Notes: generated by a model from the sequence alone, not told the origin. A DNA stretch of 64,000 nucleotides from Rhodobacteraceae bacterium HIMB11 (GCA_000472185.1 AVDB01000008.1:62001-126000), one strand, 5' to 3'. Counted from the stretch's first letter, positions 28,826-37,705 are shown. Translations and numbers: made by a program.

Positions 28826-29826
28826 GCAGCACGCGCCCGTTGTTCGATGTCATTCAAAACGCTGCTAATCAATGCATAGAAATCCATACCCAGTGCCGCA
28901 GCGGTGTATTTCAGGCTCATCCGATGGCCTAAAACAGCATGTGCAAGTGCATGAACATCCGCCATTGTGGGCGATACGCGACCCTCTACAATTGCGTGCG
29001 CTTTGGCCGCCAGAACCAGAGCCTGCCCCGCCCGCGGGCCGGGTCCCCAAGATACAAACTCATTCGTTAAATCATGCGCACCCTCCGCGTTTGGGCGCAA
29101 TGCACGAACCAAATCCAAAATGGTGGACAGGATATTTTCGCCCAACGGTATTTGCCGTATCAATGACTGTGCCGCAATTAACCCATCCGCATCAAAGACT
29201 GCTGATGCCTGACCATTGTCAGCGCCTGTTGTCTCTAAAATAATCGCGCGTTCCGTGTCGATGTCGGGGTAGCCAACCTCGATCGATAATAGAAAACGAT
29301 CCAGCTGTGCTTCGGGGAGTGGGTAGGTTCCCTCTTGCTCAATCGGGTTTTGGGTTGCCAAAACGACAAAAGGTTTCGGCAGTTTATAATTTTTGCCCGC
29401 AATTGTGACGCGACGCTCTTGCATCGCTTGTAACAGGGCGGATTGGGTACGTGGGCTGGCGCGGTTAATTTCATCTGCCAACAGCAATGACGCAAAGACA
29501 GGACCCTGTTGAAACTTAAATTGTCGCGTTCCATCCGCTCCATCTTCCAAAACTTCAACGCCCAAAATATCGGTCGGCATCAAATCTGGTGTGAACTGAA
29601 CCCGCGCATTTGAAACACCCATAACGGTGGCCATTGTTTCAACCAAACGGGTTTTCCCGACACCCGGGACACCCACCAAAACGGCGTGTCCACCTGCAAG
29701 CATCGTGGTCAGAACCTGATCAACAACACGCTCTTGCCCAAAAAATCGTGTGTTGATTTGCGCTTTGGACTGGGCCAATTTGTCTTTTAGGCTAGTTAGC
29801 TGGTCAGAGAGTGTTGTGGACGACAT
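28822..29826 (-). CDS. MoxR family AAA+ ATPase
   Basis: The protein has 334 residues. Walker A is GVPGVGKTRL near residue 58, Walker B is LLADEINRA near 118, sensor 1 is ATQNPIEQEGTYPLPEAQLDRF near 160, and the C-terminal lid has a GPGPRAGQAL motif. MoxR ATPases are thought to act as chaperones that mature or insert metal or VWA-domain partners. It is the first gene of the moxR-DUF58-DUF4159-683aa operon and is divergent from the DUF1285 gene, sharing a 66-bp spacer. Confidence 0.95.
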   Translation of the reverse strand: MSSTTLSDQLTSLKDKLAQSKAQINTRFFGQERVVDQVLTTMLAGGHAVLVGVPGVGKTRLVETMATVMGVSNARVQFTPDLMPTDILGVEVLEDGADGTRQFKFQQGPVFASLLLADEINRASPRTQSALLQAMQERRVTIAGKNYKLPKPFVVLATQNPIEQEGTYPLPEAQLDRFLLSIEVGYPDIDTERAIILETTGADNGQASAVFDADGLIAAQSLIRQIPLGENILSTILDLVRALRPNAEGAHDLTNEFVSWGPGPRAGQALVLAAKAHAIVEGRVSPTMADVHALAHAVLGHRMSLKYTAAALGMDFYALISSVLNDIEQRARAA

Positions 29827-29892
29827 GAGAATCCCTAAATCAAATAAAAGGTTTCTAAAGAGCCTAGCGCGATAAAGGAAAATGGCAAAGTC

Positions 29893-30477
29893 ATGAGTGG
29901 CGAGAATTCACCGATGGCCCGAGCAGAAGGCATCGCAGCAGCAGCCAGAGCGGCAAGTGGAAAAAAGGGCCCACCGCCCGTGCATTTGTGGAATCCTCCG
30001 TTTTGCGGCGACCTTGATATGCGCATCGCGCGTGACGGAACGTGGTTCTATTTGGGAACCCCGATTGGGCGATTTGAGTTAGTGAAGTTATTTTCATCAA
30101 TCCTGCGGAAGGATGGCGAAAAGTATTTTTTGGTGACGCCAGTCGAAAAGGTGGGGATCACCGTGGATGACGCCCCCTTTGTCGCGGTTGATTTTACGGT
30201 TTCTGGCGAAGGCGATGATCAAGTTTTGACATTTGAAACACATGTTGGGGACATGGTTATTGCCAGTGGCGAAGACCCCATCCGCGTAAAGCGCGATCCT
30301 GAAACAGGGGAACCATCGCCCTATGTGCACATTCGCGCGGGGCTAGAGGCATTGATTGATCGCAAAAGTTTTTATCGCATGGTCGATATCGGATCGATTC
30401 ATGAGGAATGGTTTGGCGTTTGGTCCAATGGCAGTTTTTTCAAAATTATCCCAGCAAACGAACTAGAAGGCGCTTAG
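29893..30477 (+). CDS. DUF1285 domain-containing protein
   Basis: The protein has 194 residues. The DUF1285 signature WNPPFCGDLDMRIARDGTWFYLGTPIGR is near residue 36 and VRKDPETGEPSPYV-like residues near 138. Structures of this family show a two-domain fold; the function is unknown. It is divergent from moxR and converges on polA, their stops sharing 4 bp (TTAG at 30474-30477). Confidence 0.88.
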   Translation: MSGENSPMARAEGIAAAARAASGKKGPPPVHLWNPPFCGDLDMRIARDGTWFYLGTPIGRFELVKLFSSILRKDGEKYFLVTPVEKVGITVDDAPFVAVDFTVSGEGDDQVLTFETHVGDMVIASGEDPIRVKRDPETGEPSPYVHIRAGLEALIDRKSFYRMVDIGSIHEEWFGVWSNGSFFKIIPANELEGA

Positions 30478-33281
30478 TGCGCCTCAGCCCAATGCGCGCC
30501 CTGCCCTGCATCCACGATCAGCGGAACATCGATGTTCAACACGGGATCACAGGCCGTTTCCATCACGCCCTTCGCTGTTTGAATTAAACTATCCACCGCA
30601 TCTTCGCGCACTTCGAACAGCAATTCATCGTGAACCTGCAACAACATTTTGGCGGGTAACTGGTCAATCGCGCTTGGCATTTTGATCATCGCACGACGAA
30701 TGATATCCGCGGCTGTGCCTTGGATCGGGGCATTGATCGCCGCGCGTTTTGCAAACCCTGCCGTTGGACCTTTGGCGTTTATTTCTGGCGTGTGAATGAC
30801 ACGACCGAATAGGGTTTCAACCCGATTATGCTCTTTGGCAAAGGCAACGGTTTGATCCATGTATTCTTTGATACCCGGGAAGCGTTCAAAATATCGATCA
30901 ATGAACCCTTGTGCTTCTGCACGAGGGATACGCAGGTTGCGGGCCAATCCAAATCCAGAAATACCGTAAATGACCCCAAAGTTAATGGCCTTGGCCTGTC
31001 GGCGAATGTCGGACGTCATTTCATCCAATGGCACATCAAACATTTCTGATGCGGTCATCGCGTGGATGTCCAAACCGTCACGAAACGCTTGTTTCAGGCT
31101 ATCAATACCCGCGACATGCGCCAAAATCCGCAGTTCAATTTGGCTATAATCAAGGGACACGAGGACATTGCCAGTGTCCGCAATAAACGCCTCTCTAATA
31201 CGGCGACCATCTTCCGTTCGCACAGGAATATTTTGCAAATTAGGATCGGTTGAGGCCAAGCGACCTGTGTTCGCGCCTGCGATGGAATATGATGTGTGCA
31301 CACGGCCTGTGTCAGGATTGATATGATCTTGCAGCGCATCCGTGTAAGTTGATTTCAATTTACTCAACTGACGCCAATCCAAAACACGTTTCGGCAAGTC
31401 ATGGATCGTTGCCAAATCTTCAAGGATGTCTGCGCCCGTGGAATACGCACCATTTTTTCCTTTTTTACCGCCTTCATATCCAAGCTTGTCGAACATGATT
31501 TCACCCAACTGCTTAGGGCTTCCAACATTGAACGCTTCACCTGCCATTTCATGGATTTCGGATTCCAATGCTGCCATTTTTTGCGCAAAAGCATTGGACA
31601 TGCGCGACAGTGTATCACGATCCACCTTGATGCCCGTGCGTTCCATTTGTGCCAGAACGGGTATCAAAGGACGCTCTAAACCTTCGTAAACCCGCGTAAC
31701 TTTGGATGCATGTAAGCGTGGTTTGAACAACTGCCAAAGACGCAGGGTGATGTCCGCATCCTCGGCGGCATATTTGGTCGCCTCCTCAATCGGAACCCGA
31801 TCAAACGTGATGGCCGATTTCCCTGTTCCAAGTAGCGGCTTGATCGGGATCGGGGTGTGATTCAAATACCGTTCAGACAAACCGTCCATACCATGGTTAT
31901 GCAAACCACCATGCATCGCATATGACATCAACATGGTGTCATCAATCGGCGCCACATCAATTCCAAGACCTGCAAAAATCTTGGTGTCATATTTCATGTT
32001 CTGCCCAATCTTCAGGATGGAAGGATCCTGCAGCATCGGGGTTAGCGCCTCTAGTGCAACGTTCAGCGGCAGTTGGTTCTCGGCAAGTTCAGCACCGCCA
32101 AAAAGATCGTCTGCTGCGTTCGCCTTGTGTGTCAGGGGAATGTAGCAGGCTTCACCTGCCTTAACAGACAACGAAATTCCGACCAATTCAGCCTGCATTT
32201 CATTCAGCGATGTGGTTTCCGTGTCAACCGCGACATATCCGACCTCATAGACCCGTGCGATCCAATCCTGAAGCGCCGCCATATCCCGCACGCATTCGTA
32301 TTTTTCAGCGTCGAAAGCGATATCCGCAACATTCACGGCCGCAGATTGCGCCGCATTCGCCGAAGGTGCCGCATCCGTGATTTGCGGCATGTCTTTTCCA
32401 AAACGTTCGGCGACACGCTTGGTCAGTGTTCTAAATTCCATCTCTGCCAAAAAGCTAAGGAGTTTATCAGGATCAGGGTCACGGATTTCCAGATCGTCAA
32501 TTGTGAAGTCCAGTGGTGTATTGCAATCCAACTGGACCAATTGCCGCGATAAGCGGATTTGATCTGCATTGTTTATTAGGGTTTCACGCCGTTTGGGTTG
32601 TTTAATTTCGCCTGCGCGTTCCAACAAACTGTCCAAATCGCCATATTCGTTGATCAGCAAAGCTGCCGTTTTTACGCCGATGCCAGGCGCACCTGGAACA
32701 TTATCCACGCTATCCCCTGCCAGTGCCTGAACATCAACAACACGTTCTGGATAAACACCAAACTTTGCGTGCACACCTTCCCGATCAATACGGTTTTGTT
32801 TCATGGCATCAAACATTTCGACACCGCCGCCCACCAATTGCATCAAATCCTTATCCGAACTGATGATTGTGACGCGTCCACCCGAATCACGCGCCTGACA
32901 GGCAAGGGTTGCGATGATATCATCCGCCTCATATCCCTCAATCTCTTCGCATGCGATGTTAAAGGCGCGTGTTGCGTCACGCGTTAATGGCATTTGAGGA
33001 CGCAAATCCTCGGGCATTGCATCACGATTAGCCTTGTAAAGATCATAGAGATCGTTTCGAAACGTATGACTGCCCTTATCAAAGATAACAGCGATGTGCG
33101 TCGCGGCGTCAGGGCCCGTATTCCCCTCGATATAGCGCTGCAGCATATTGCAAAAACCACTGACGGCACCGATGGGCAGCCCATCAGATTTTCGCGTTAG
33201 CGGCGGAAGTGCGTGAAATGCACGAAAAATAAATGCTGATCCGTCAATAAGATGAAGGTGGTGGCCAATGCCGAAATTCAT
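30474..33281 (-). CDS. polA: DNA polymerase I
   Basis: The protein has 935 residues with all three domains. The 5'-3' exonuclease begins LHLIDGSAFIFRAFHALPP and contains CEEIEGYEADD; the 3'-5' exonuclease has VAVDTETTSLNEMQAEL near residue 348, so the catalytic acids appear present; the polymerase domain has SLDYSQIELRILAH, RRQAKAINFGVIYGISGFGL and LLQVHDELLFEV. It fills gaps and removes primers. The start MNFGIGHHLHLID fits the family. Confidence 0.97.
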   Translation of the reverse strand: MNFGIGHHLHLIDGSAFIFRAFHALPPLTRKSDGLPIGAVSGFCNMLQRYIEGNTGPDAATHIAVIFDKGSHTFRNDLYDLYKANRDAMPEDLRPQMPLTRDATRAFNIACEEIEGYEADDIIATLACQARDSGGRVTIISSDKDLMQLVGGGVEMFDAMKQNRIDREGVHAKFGVYPERVVDVQALAGDSVDNVPGAPGIGVKTAALLINEYGDLDSLLERAGEIKQPKRRETLINNADQIRLSRQLVQLDCNTPLDFTIDDLEIRDPDPDKLLSFLAEMEFRTLTKRVAERFGKDMPQITDAAPSANAAQSAAVNVADIAFDAEKYECVRDMAALQDWIARVYEVGYVAVDTETTSLNEMQAELVGISLSVKAGEACYIPLTHKANAADDLFGGAELAENQLPLNVALEALTPMLQDPSILKIGQNMKYDTKIFAGLGIDVAPIDDTMLMSYAMHGGLHNHGMDGLSERYLNHTPIPIKPLLGTGKSAITFDRVPIEEATKYAAEDADITLRLWQLFKPRLHASKVTRVYEGLERPLIPVLAQMERTGIKVDRDTLSRMSNAFAQKMAALESEIHEMAGEAFNVGSPKQLGEIMFDKLGYEGGKKGKNGAYSTGADILEDLATIHDLPKRVLDWRQLSKLKSTYTDALQDHINPDTGRVHTSYSIAGANTGRLASTDPNLQNIPVRTEDGRRIREAFIADTGNVLVSLDYSQIELRILAHVAGIDSLKQAFRDGLDIHAMTASEMFDVPLDEMTSDIRRQAKAINFGVIYGISGFGLARNLRIPRAEAQGFIDRYFERFPGIKEYMDQTVAFAKEHNRVETLFGRVIHTPEINAKGPTAGFAKRAAINAPIQGTAADIIRRAMIKMPSAIDQLPAKMLLQVHDELLFEVREDAVDSLIQTAKGVMETACDPVLNIDVPLIVDAGQGAHWAEAH

Positions 33282-33660
33282 TTTGTGCCCCTGTTGCGTT
33301 TAGCGGAAAGGTACACAAGGCGAACATCAATGGCCACACCCTAATCGCAGGTAATTCTAGGAACAGACACCAAACTTTTTTACCCACGGCGTCCTCCTGC
33401 AGAGCGCTCGTTTTAACAATACAGGAAACAAAAATCATCGTTTGCAGTTTTGTTCGTGCAATCAGTTGAGCAATAGCGTTGCCACCAATCACGATGGGTT
33501 CCCTGCCATCTTGATTGACCAACAAAACTTCGGTGGTGTTTTCTGTATCAATTTCAAATGCACTATGGGCCGCTATTCCAAGCGCAATAACACCCGCAGT
33601 CAAAACAACTCATTCAATCGTAACTAAACCCGCCTCATTGAAAACAATTTTTTCACACAC
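33244..33660 (-). pseudogene. Remnant of a short Flp/TadE-like pilin-type membrane protein, interrupted by TGA
   Basis: On the minus strand the frame from about 33660 reads FNEAGLVTIE-stop-VVLTAGVIALGIAA. This is the hydrophobic pilin-type core seen in short Rhodobacteraceae proteins, where the usual reading is EWVVLTA; here TGA (33610-33612) replaces TGG. Downstream the frame stays open for 119 codons into the polA start, so the true C-terminus is unclear. The start is also unclear; GTG 33658-33660 is one possibility. The most likely reading is a recent nonsense mutation in a small exported or pilin-like gene. A rare selenocysteine or readthrough use is not supported by any visible element. 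Confidence 0.55.
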
Positions 33661-33804
33661 CGCAAAATTCGCACGCTCCGTTATTAGTAATCGGAGGCAC
33701 AGTACGTTAGAAGTTAGGGCAAAAATAGGCAACAGTATATCAGGTCCGCCAGGTTCACGGCGGATTGGTTGGAAAAGCTCAAACCAAATTGAATTACGCC
33801 GAAT

Positions 33805-33984
33805 TTAGGCTGATTTCTGATGATCTTTGTGAATCAGTTTGCAATCACAATACGGGCACTCAACCCAGCCATGTTCATTGGAGATCTGCAACCAAACGCG
33901 TGGATGTCCCAGTGCACCTTCTCCCCCGTCACATGAAACACGGTAGGACTCAACAATTTTTGTTTCTGGAGCTTGTGTTGTCAT
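33805..33984 (-). CDS. Zinc-finger (zf-CHCC, NDUFS6-like) domain protein
   Basis: The protein has only 59 residues and is below usual length cut-offs. The Cys-x8-His-x14-Cys-x2-Cys metal site is complete: SCDGGEGALGHPRVW, then EHGWVECPYCDCKL. An AAGGA ribosome site lies 8 nt before ATG 33984. The family is related to the mitochondrial complex I accessory subunit NDUFS6 and is widespread in alphaproteobacteria. It is 62 bp upstream, in map order, of the HIT protein gene's end and may share its transcript. Confidence 0.88.
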   Translation of the reverse strand: MTTQAPETKIVESYRVSCDGGEGALGHPRVWLQISNEHGWVECPYCDCKLIHKDHQKSA

Positions 33985-34046
33985 TTCATTTGTCCTTTTG
34001 CTGGTGCGCTGCTGCTTATGCGGTAAATTTGAAAACGAAGCAAGAA

Positions 34047-34430
34047 CTAGCTTGGTCTGGGGATCATCCTGCCAAGGATACGACCGCTCAGGATGTGGAC
34101 ATGTAAATGTGGCACTTCTTGCACGCCCGCCTCACCCGTATTTGCAATCGCGCGGTATCCCATCCCATCCATCGAGGGCTGAACACCCAATAATTTGCAC
34201 ACTTCCCCGATCGCCCGCGTGAACCCTACAATTTCCTCATCACTCGCCTGTTGCGCAAAATGGTCATAATTCACGTAGGGCCCTTTGGGGATTACCAAGA
34301 CATGTGTTGGGGCCTGTGGCGCAATATCTTCAAATGCTAAGGCATGTTTAGTTTCCAAAACGGTTTTGTTGGGAATCTCTCCGCGTAGGATTTTTGCAAA
34401 AATGTTTTGATCGTCGTAGCTGTAGCTCAT
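34047..34430 (-). CDS. HIT family nucleotide-binding protein (HinT type)
   Basis: The protein has 127 residues. The histidine triad is visible in VPHLHVHILSGR near residue 112, with the upstream strand APTHVLVIPKGPYVN and the N-terminal IFAKILRGEIP of the HinT branch. Such enzymes hydrolyse adenosine phosphoramidates. It is on the minus strand between the small zinc protein and a split unknown gene. Confidence 0.93.
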   Translation of the reverse strand: MSYSYDDQNIFAKILRGEIPNKTVLETKHALAFEDIAPQAPTHVLVIPKGPYVNYDHFAQQASDEEIVGFTRAIGEVCKLLGVQPSMDGMGYRAIANTGEAGVQEVPHLHVHILSGRILGRMIPRPS

Positions 34431-34480
34431 CTCAATCCTTAATCTGAATAAATCCAGTCCAACGTCACGATAACAGGCGC

Positions 34481-35079
34481 CTATTCCACCGTAATGTGCG
34501 CAAATCGTGACAGTTCGTTTGCGTTCCTTTGTACCACCCCTTTTTCGTCGATTTTATAGGCAAACTCCAGCTTTAGATCGCCGATACTGCCAATTTCTTT
34601 CTTCAAATCATTTTTTATCGAGGGCAGCAATTTCACAAAAGTTTCGACAGTATTATGATCAGAAATAAGACCGATCCTGCGCGCGTGACCCAAAATATAC
34701 TGATCATCAAATTCGCAATTTATTTCAAGAATACGCGTTGTATTCCTATCTGATGCAAAATCACTGATCAAATAAATATTTGAAGGATCGAAACAAATCG
34801 CCAGTTTTTCTGTTTTATAGTACTCATAAAGCATCCGCACCAAAGCGCGACGATGGCGCGCTTTTTTCTGATGCTTGGATAAATTTCGCACAGTTCAGGT
34901 AGTTCTTTGACATCCTCACTAAAGATATCTTCCAGCAAAGGCGTTTTAGCATTTGGACGCATTTTTTCGACAACCCATTTTGCGACACGCCATTTTTTAC
35001 AAAAAATAATGAACAACTCACGATTGCGCCCAAGCGCGCGAACCCCGTCGAAGATTATTTCGACGATTTGTCGATTCAT
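34481..35079 (-). pseudogene. Unknown protein encoded in two frames (199 residues if joined by a -1 shift)
   Basis: Two minus-strand frames fit end to end: 35079-34768 (103 codons) and a downstream frame ending at 34481. A single -1 shift at A-AAA-AAG (34867-34861) joins IYPSIRKK to ARHRRALVRMLYEYY and gives exactly 199 residues. Both halves read like normal protein; I do not recognise the family. In frame 0 translation ends at 34768. The heptamer has the correct phase for a slippery site, and AAAGCGCG/CGCGCTTT (34842-34849, 34857-34864) makes an 8-bp stem there. A one-base deletion in an A7 run, real or from sequencing, explains it equally well. Confidence 0.55.
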
Positions 35080-35198
35080 TTGGTTTATGAGATGTACAAG
35101 GGTAATTTCGATTTATCCAAATACGATGCTCAAGACCCATCAAACAAGATGCCAATTAGTGAAATCGAATTGGATGAAGTGCACGCAAAGCTTAGTGA

Positions 35199-36188
35199 TT
35201 AAACCAAGCCTTCCGCTTTAAACATATCAAACACATTCGCCTCGGGACGTGGACCTACGTGGCGAATAACTTCGCCTGCACTTATACACCCCATGCGGCA
35301 GGCAGTTTCCAAATCTTGATCAGTCAGGATGCCGTACAAAAATCCTGCTGCAAACTGATCACCTGCGCCCGTCGCATCAACAGGCACAATTGTTTCGACA
35401 CTTACGTCCACGCGGTTTCCATTTTGGATCGCGCTTACACCATCGCCTGATCGTGTACATACAACAAGCGGGCAGATGTCTGACAATTGCGTAAGCGCCG
35501 CATCCGTATCCTCAGTTTGATAAAGCGATTGGACCTCGGCCTCATTTCCGATCACGTAATCCAACTCATTCTTAATCAAATCAAAAAAATCATCGCGGTG
35601 ACGTTCAACGCAAAAGGGGTCTGAAATTGCGATGCCAGCTTGGCCACCACCTGCGCGGCAGCTACGTGATAAACGTTTAAACGCCTCTTTCCCCTTATCC
35701 TTGTCGAACAGGTAGCCTTCCAAAAATACGTTTTTTGCGGCTGACCCAAATTCATCCTGAACATCGTCTGAACCAAGCTCAGCAGAAATTCCCAGATATG
35801 TATTCATTGAACGTTCGCCATCTGGTGTCACGAAAATCATAGAACGTGATGTGGGCACATCTGATCCATCCATGGGCGGGTTCAAAAATTCGATTCCTGT
35901 GTCATTCATACTTTTGGCATAAAATTGGCCCAATACATCATTGCGCACCTTACCAACAAACCCCGTTTTCAGGCCTAATGCACCAATCCCCGCGATCGTA
36001 TTGGCAACCGCACCGCCAGGCGTCTGCGTCCGTGTTTCCATCGCGGCATACAGCGTTTCACCACGCTCTTTTTCAACCAACTGCATGATGCCTTTTTCGA
36101 TCCCCATCAGATCAAGGAAACTGTCGTCACAGGTGCTAATCACGTCAACAATCGCATTTCCGATACCGACGATTTCAAACTTCTTCAT
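35199..36188 (-). CDS. Adenosine kinase (PfkB family)
   Basis: The protein has 329 residues. The N-terminal GIGNAIVDVI and PGGAVANTIAGIGALG are the PfkB signature 1 region; the catalytic Asp lies in VDATGAGDQFAAGFLYG near residue 273. The adenosine kinase branch is typical in Rhodobacteraceae, although some members are annotated generically as sugar kinases. The ATG overlaps the nth stop as ATGA, and the stop overlaps a plus-strand open frame by 4 bp. Confidence 0.88.
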   Translation of the reverse strand: MKKFEIVGIGNAIVDVISTCDDSFLDLMGIEKGIMQLVEKERGETLYAAMETRTQTPGGAVANTIAGIGALGLKTGFVGKVRNDVLGQFYAKSMNDTGIEFLNPPMDGSDVPTSRSMIFVTPDGERSMNTYLGISAELGSDDVQDEFGSAAKNVFLEGYLFDKDKGKEAFKRLSRSCRAGGGQAGIAISDPFCVERHRDDFFDLIKNELDYVIGNEAEVQSLYQTEDTDAALTQLSDICPLVVCTRSGDGVSAIQNGNRVDVSVETIVPVDATGAGDQFAAGFLYGILTDQDLETACRMGCISAGEVIRHVGPRPEANVFDMFKAEGLV

Positions 36189-36829
36189 AATTCTTTTTCC
36201 TCAAACAAACACAGATCGCGAATTAGGCAGGTGCCGCATTGCGGTTTACGCGCTTTACAATGGTAACGTCCATGCAAAATTAACCAATGATGGGCATGTA
36301 ATTGAAAATCTGCTGGAATGTGATCTTCGATCGCACGTTCAACCGCATCGACATCTTTACCAACGGCAATGCCCGAACGGTTTCCAACCCGAAAAATATG
36401 TGTATCAACCGCCTGCGCTGGAAAGTGCCACCACATGTTCAAAACGACATTTGCGGTTTTGCGCCCTACGCCCGGCAACGACTGAAGTGCAGCACGCGAA
36501 TTGGGAACAACACCGCCATAATCATCAACCAAAATCTTACTAAGTTTGATAACGTTCTTGGCTTTATTCCGATAAAGGCCGATGGTTTTGATATGCTCGA
36601 TCAGGCCTTCTTCACCCAGGTCGAGCATTTTTTGTGGGGTATCTGCAATTTGAAACAGTTTTTCGGTCGCCTTGTTCACGCCCGCGTCCGTCGCCTGCGC
36701 ACTTAACGCCACCGCAACGACCAAAGTATAAACGTTGACATGGTTCAATTCACCCTTGGGCTCTGCTTCTGCAGCCTCAAAGCGTCCAAAGATTTGTCGG
36801 ATCGTGTGATAATCAAGTTGTTTTGCCAT
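36185..36829 (-). CDS. nth: Endonuclease III
   Basis: The protein has 214 residues from ATG 36829. The helix-hairpin-helix LPGVGRKTANVVLN carries the catalytic Lys, AVDTHIFRVGNR the catalytic Asp, and CKARKPQCGTCLIRDLC (Cys-x7-Cys-x2-Cys-x5-Cys as spaced here) binds the 4Fe-4S cluster. The enzyme removes oxidised pyrimidines and nicks abasic sites. A TTG start 30 bp upstream is possible but lies closer to the divergent Ada-like gene. Confidence 0.95.
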   Translation of the reverse strand: MAKQLDYHTIRQIFGRFEAAEAEPKGELNHVNVYTLVVAVALSAQATDAGVNKATEKLFQIADTPQKMLDLGEEGLIEHIKTIGLYRNKAKNVIKLSKILVDDYGGVVPNSRAALQSLPGVGRKTANVVLNMWWHFPAQAVDTHIFRVGNRSGIAVGKDVDAVERAIEDHIPADFQLHAHHWLILHGRYHCKARKPQCGTCLIRDLCLFEEKEL

Positions 36830-36922
36830 GCCGACGTGAATGCCCGCTTTTGTGAACAATCACAAGCATTTTGGGGTCGCGTCAATTTATCATTGCATTA
36901 TCATGCGATAAACGAGGTTCAC

Positions 36923-37705
36923 ATGTCAGCAAAATATAATCGTCACGAATTTAAAATCATCCAAGGGGCCATTGATTTTTTGGACACGGCTCACACAGAT
37001 GTCACTCTGTCAGGCGTCGCACATGGACTTGAGATTTCACCTGATAAGCTCACCGTCACTCTGAAAAATTGGACGGGCACAGTGCCGGACGATTTCCTGC
37101 AATATCTCAGTCAAGGATTTTCGCATTCGATCCCACTCACGACAGGTGTCTCCGTTTCGGATTTTGCTGGTCCAAACATTCATGTGACTGACGCTCATGA
37201 CGCAGCCTTGGATAAAATCTTTTATAACGATATCGACACCCCTTTCGGCCCCGCTCTCGTGTTCGCAACTCAGCTTGGCATTTGTGGATTGGGATTTGGC
37301 GCCGAAATTGGAATGGAGGAAACCAAACATGATTTCATTGCCCGCTGGCCCAAGACGCAATTCATTCAGTCAGTAGACAATTTAGCCCAATATGAATCTT
37401 CGCTATTTGATGATGAGCACGCCGCACCGATGCACCTGGTCGGAAGCCAGTTCTATGTGAAAGTTTGGAAAGCCCTGTTGGAAATCCCCATGGGCCACGC
37501 CAGCACCTATTCCGATGTAGCATTGCGGGCAGGCAACGCGCGCGCCGTTCGCGCAGTCGGAACCGCAATTGGCAAAAATCCGATCAGCTGGCTGATCCCG
37601 TGCCATCGGGCATTGCGCAAAGACGGCAGTTTAGGCGGATATCACTGGGGGCTCAGCATTAAACGCGCGATGCTGGCATATGAGGCGTTCAACGCGCGCA
37701 GCTAA
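36923..37705 (+). CDS. Methylated-DNA-[protein]-cysteine methyltransferase with AraC-type helix-turn-helix
   Basis: The protein has 260 residues from ATG 36923. The N-terminal 80 residues resemble an AraC-type HTH as in Ada; the C-terminal part is the alkyltransferase with the active site IPCHRALRKDGSLGGY. The N-terminal zinc/phosphotriester domain of full Ada is absent. It repairs O6-methylguanine and may also act on its own promoter, the second being inferred from the HTH. It is divergent from nth, so two DNA repair genes share the 93-bp spacer. Confidence 0.93.
   Translation: MSAKYNRHEFKIIQGAIDFLDTAHTDVTLSGVAHGLEISPDKLTVTLKNWTGTVPDDFLQYLSQGFSHSIPLTTGVSVSDFAGPNIHVTDAHDAALDKIFYNDIDTPFGPALVFATQLGICGLGFGAEIGMEETKHDFIARWPKTQFIQSVDNLAQYESSLFDDEHAAPMHLVGSQFYVKVWKALLEIPMGHASTYSDVALRAGNARAVRAVGTAIGKNPISWLIPCHRALRKDGSLGGYHWGLSIKRAMLAYEAFNARS

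Noticed and set aside
33604-33660. Selenocysteine at the TGA of the pilin-like remnant
   Set aside because: The position is a Trp in relatives as I recall the motif, and I see no SECIS-type hairpin.
35941-36543. 200-codon plus-strand frame across adenosine kinase and nth
   Set aside because: It crosses two real minus-strand genes and shows no domain.
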